The notes beneath the pieces were generated by a model. That model made no database searches, had not been told where the DNA came from, and saw only the letters and a program-made list of their open reading frames with translations. From Pseudonocardia sp. ICBG1293 (GTDB lineage Bacteria; Actinomycetota; Actinomycetes; Mycobacteriales; Pseudonocardiaceae), in NCBI RefSeq assembly GCF_020131355.1, contig NZ_JAHLEL010000014.1, positions 186,001 to 250,000 of the forward strand: a stretch of 64,000 nucleotides of DNA. Reading direction: 5' to 3'. Each line of letters opens with the position of its first letter. Positions within the stretch are counted from its first letter, which is position 1. Of the stretch, positions 61,716-64,000 are shown piece after piece. A program made the translations under genes and the position numbers.

Positions 61716-62859
61716 TGCACAGGTGCCCGTGGGTGACCGAGTGGTCGGCCGGACTGGTGACGTTGACGATCTCGCCGCGCTGCACGTGCAGCTCCAGGTT
61801 GCAGCCGACCCCGCAGAACGAGCAGACCGTCGTGGTCACGGTCTCCTCGTCGGGGTGCCAGTCGCCGGCCTCGCGCCGGTCGTGCTCGGCGAGCGACTTC
61901 AGCGCCCCGGTCGGGCAGACCCCGATGCAGTTGCCGCAGTAGACGCAGGCCGAGCCGGGCAGCTCGACGTCGTGCTCGGTGGCGATGCGGGCGTCGAACC
62001 CGCGCCCCGCGGCGGCGATCGCGAAGGTGAACTGGGCGTCGGTACCGCAGGCATTGACGCACTTGTAGCACATGATGCACCGCGCGTAGTCCCGCACGTA
62101 GAGCTCGTTGTCGATCTTGACGGGCTGGGCGACGGTCGCCCGGGTCGCGCCGTCGGGGGCCGGGTGGTGCCCGGGGTGGCGGCGGTCGCGCTCCCCCGGC
62201 CCGGCCGGTGGGGCGGGGGGGCCGTAGCGGTCGGGGTCGACGCCGTAGTCGGTCATCCAGCGCGCCACGTCGGCGCTCGCCTGGGTCATGTCCACCGACG
62301 ACGCCAGCAGTTCGAGCACCATCCGGCGGCTGTGCCGGACCCGGTCGGTGTCGGTCCGCACCTCCATCCCGTCCTCGCAGCGCCGCGCGCAGGAGGGCAC
62401 CAGCGCGCGGGAGCCCTCGACCTCGACCACGCAGACCCGGCAGGCGTTGACCGGGTCCATGTTCGGCGCCCAGCACAGGGTGGGGGTGTCGGCCTGGGCC
62501 GGGGAGCCCTCGCGGTGCAGGGCGTCGAGGATCGTCGCGTCCTCCGGGACCCGGACCTGCGTGCCGTCCAGGGTGACGGTGACGGTGCGCCGGATCGCTC
62601 CGAGCATCACCGGGCCGCCGGCGAGCCGTTCGGCCGGCCCGGGGCGCGAGCCCGCCGGATCGGCCACGGTCACGCCGACCGCGCCGGCGCCGTTCGTGCG
62701 GTGCAGGGCCGCGACGCCCTCCCCCGCGCCGGGGCCGTCCCCCGGAGTGCCGTCGACCGACGACGCGTCGGCCTCGGGCGCGCCGTCGACCTCCCCGGCC
62801 CGGGGTGCCCGCGAGCCGCCGCCGGGCCCCATCGGGCCCTTGCCGCCGGTGGTGGTCAT
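61666..62859 (-). CDS. 2Fe-2S/4Fe-4S subunit of a NAD-linked formate-dehydrogenase-type complex, ending inside the Mo-domain start
   Basis: A 397-residue electron-transfer protein matching the N-terminal third of FdsA/NuoG-type subunits. Order: a low-complexity leader (1-85), a [2Fe-2S] domain (LCWAPNMDPVNACRVCVVEV, ALVPSCARRC), two [4Fe-4S] ferredoxin motifs (CIMCYKCVNACGTD and CVYCGNCIGVCPTG), then the [4Fe-4S] entry of the molybdopterin domain (VCSFCGVGCNLELHV, GHLCIKGRFGFRHVQ). It stops at NLPEA where an intact alpha subunit would continue for some 550 residues. No Mo-domain follows here. Overlaps the NuoF-like gene by ATGA. Confidence 0.85.
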   Translation of the reverse strand: MTTTGGKGPMGPGGGSRAPRAGEVDGAPEADASSVDGTPGDGPGAGEGVAALHRTNGAGAVGVTVADPAGSRPGPAERLAGGPVMLGAIRRTVTVTLDGTQVRVPEDATILDALHREGSPAQADTPTLCWAPNMDPVNACRVCVVEVEGSRALVPSCARRCEDGMEVRTDTDRVRHSRRMVLELLASSVDMTQASADVARWMTDYGVDPDRYGPPAPPAGPGERDRRHPGHHPAPDGATRATVAQPVKIDNELYVRDYARCIMCYKCVNACGTDAQFTFAIAAAGRGFDARIATEHDVELPGSACVYCGNCIGVCPTGALKSLAEHDRREAGDWHPDEETVTTTVCSFCGVGCNLELHVQRGEIVNVTSPADHSVTHGHLCIKGRFGFRHVQNLPEA

Positions 62860-64000
62860 CGAGGCCCCCCGTGTCCGTTCGACGAGTGCGACGGCGCCGC
62901 GATCAGTCCCAGGTCGAGTGCGGAGGCGACGGCCGAGGGCGCGGTCTGGCCGAGCCCGCAGATCGACGCGTCGCGCATCACGCGGGCGAGGTCGTCGAGC
63001 AGGGCCAGCTCGGTCTCCCGCGAGCCGAGCGGGGCGCCGCGTTCCAGCCGGGCCAGTGCCTCCTCCTGGCGCACCGTCCCGACACGGCACGGCACGCACT
63101 GCCCGCAGGACTCGTCGCGGAAGAAGGCCGCGATCCGGCGGAGGGTGGCGGTGAGGTCGGCGCGGTCGTCGAACACGAGTACGACGCCGGACCCGAGGGT
63201 GGCGCCGATGTCGCGGGCCCCTTCCAGGGTGAGTGTCACGTCGAGGTCCTGCGGGAGCACGAAGCCGCCCGCGGCACCGCCCAGCAGCACGGTGCGCAGG
63301 GTGCCGCGGGTGCCGCCGGCGAGGTCGAGCAGCTCGCGCAGGGTGGTGCCGAAGTCGACCTCGTAGACCCCGGGGACGCCGACGGCACCGGAGACGCAGA
63401 ACAGCTTCGACCCGGTGGAGCGGCCGCCGCCGACCGCGGCGAACGCCCCGCCGCCGATGTTCAGGACCTCCAGCACGTTGTAGAGGGTCTCGACGTTGTT
63501 GATCGCGGTGGGCTTCCCGAACAGCCCGGAGGTCGCCGGGAACGGCGGCTTGTTCCGTGGTTCGCCCCGGTAGCCCTCGATCGACTCCAGCAGGGCGGTC
63601 TCCTCGCCGCAGATGTAGGCCCCGGCCCCGCGGCGCAGGTCGATGTCGAACGCGAAGCCCTCGCCCATGACGTCGTCGCCGAGGTGGCCGCGGGCCCGGG
63701 CGGCGGCGATCGCGTCCTGCAGCCGCCGGGTCGCCAGCGGGTACTCGCCGCGGATGTAGAGGTGCCCGACCGTCGCGCCGGTCACGTACCCGGCGATCGT
63801 CATGGCCTCGACCAGGCCGAACGGGTCGCCCTCCATCAGCACCCGGTCCTTGAAGGTGCCCGGCTCGGACTCGTCGGCGTTGCAGACGAGGTGGTGCGGG
63901 CGCTGGGGGGACTGCGCGACGCCCTCCCACTTGACCCCGGTGGGGAACGCCGCGCCGCCGCGCCCGGTCAGCGATGCGTCCTTCAGCTCGGCGATCACCC
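62856..64000 (-). CDS. NuoF/FdsB-like NADH-binding flavoprotein subunit (5' end off the window)
   Basis: The last 381 residues of a diaphorase subunit that binds FMN and NAD(H). Seen: ASLTGRGGAAFPTGVKWEGV, LVCNADESEPGTFKDRVLM, GAGAYICGEETALLESIEGY, and the [4Fe-4S] site DESCGQCVPCRVGT. The gene enters from beyond position 64000. With the overlapping Fe-S gene it forms the NAD-reducing half of a soluble formate-dehydrogenase or hydrogenase complex; formate dehydrogenase is favoured because the partner has a Mo-domain entry. Confidence 0.9.
   Translation of the reverse strand, partial: VIAELKDASLTGRGGAAFPTGVKWEGVAQSPQRPHHLVCNADESEPGTFKDRVLMEGDPFGLVEAMTIAGYVTGATVGHLYIRGEYPLATRRLQDAIAAARARGHLGDDVMGEGFAFDIDLRRGAGAYICGEETALLESIEGYRGEPRNKPPFPATSGLFGKPTAINNVETLYNVLEVLNIGGGAFAAVGGGRSTGSKLFCVSGAVGVPGVYEVDFGTTLRELLDLAGGTRGTLRTVLLGGAAGGFVLPQDLDVTLTLEGARDIGATLGSGVVLVFDDRADLTATLRRIAAFFRDESCGQCVPCRVGTVRQEEALARLERGAPLGSRETELALLDDLARVMRDASICGLGQTAPSAVASALDLGLIAAPSHSSNGHGGPR

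Noticed and set aside
1-64000. tRNA, rRNA, prophage or biosynthetic gene cluster.
   Set aside because: No tRNA-like cloverleaf, rRNA sequence, phage structural gene, NRPS/PKS or RiPP gene was recognised.

Overview
The window is GC-rich actinobacterial DNA, about 74% GC by eye. Its gene content points to a mycolic-acid/arabinogalactan-type actinomycete, most plausibly a Pseudonocardia-like member of the Pseudonocardiaceae. It carries an Emb-type arabinosyltransferase, Lsr2, RbpA, a polyprenol-phosphate mannosyltransferase, and the Pup-ligase block pafA-pafBC-tatAC-helY. The genus is inferred from gene content, not from a search. No rRNA, tRNA or CRISPR array was seen.

Layout: (1) 1-7231 is a catabolic module. 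A PucR-type regulator diverges from an operon of a molybdenum hydroxylase large subunit (form II CoxL-like), PxpA, a biotin carrier, a biotin carboxylase, PxpB and PxpC, most of them joined by start/stop overlaps. It looks like a pathway that hydroxylates and then carboxylates or opens a nitrogen ring or lactam. (2) 7336-10083 holds three exported low-complexity proteins sharing an M-[S/T]-G-R-H-R start. (3) 10114-20768 is a mixed region: pentapeptide-repeat protein, secreted lipase, oxidoreductase/TetR pair, ABM-domain membrane protein, Emb arabinosyltransferase, Lsr2, GNAT. (4) 20773-28316 has serA, a TetR/DUF418 pair, a damaged LigD-like gene fused to a glycerophosphodiesterase remnant, and an Atg22-like MFS transporter. 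(5) 28558-41331 has rbpA, a DUF885 peptidase, ppm1, a PIG-L deacetylase, PspC, an IS5-family element sitting in the stop codon of an aminopeptidase P gene, a GAF-ANTAR regulator, a 5'-3' exonuclease, an M20 hydrolase, an XRE-cupin regulator, a methyltransferase and an Eis-like acetyltransferase. (6) 41400-54500 is the Pup-ligase neighbourhood read leftwards (pafA, pafB, pafC, tatA, tatC, a UMP-kinase homologue, helY), interrupted between pafA and pafB by about 3 kb holding two glutaminase genes and a DUF6226-like gene. (7) 54543-64000 has a PAP2-diacylglycerol kinase fusion, an amidohydrolase, a methyltransferase, an MFS transporter, an SDR/flavin-oxidoreductase/TetR cluster, and part of a NAD-linked formate-dehydrogenase-type electron-input module.

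Several genes read cleanly only if a single base is added or removed (near 8627, 19708, 33677, 40137 and 59052). Two others carry larger lesions: a 13-bp tandem duplication at 25770 and an 11-nt deletion at 50826. The single-base cases may be sequencing errors; the two larger ones look like real mutations. The most novel features are the molybdenum hydroxylase/PxpABC/biotin module, a three-half-site DNA motif found twice (12289 and 14504), a 13-mer repeated three times around the LigD-like gene, the LigD-GDPD chimera, and the glutaminase insertion in the pafA-pafBC block.
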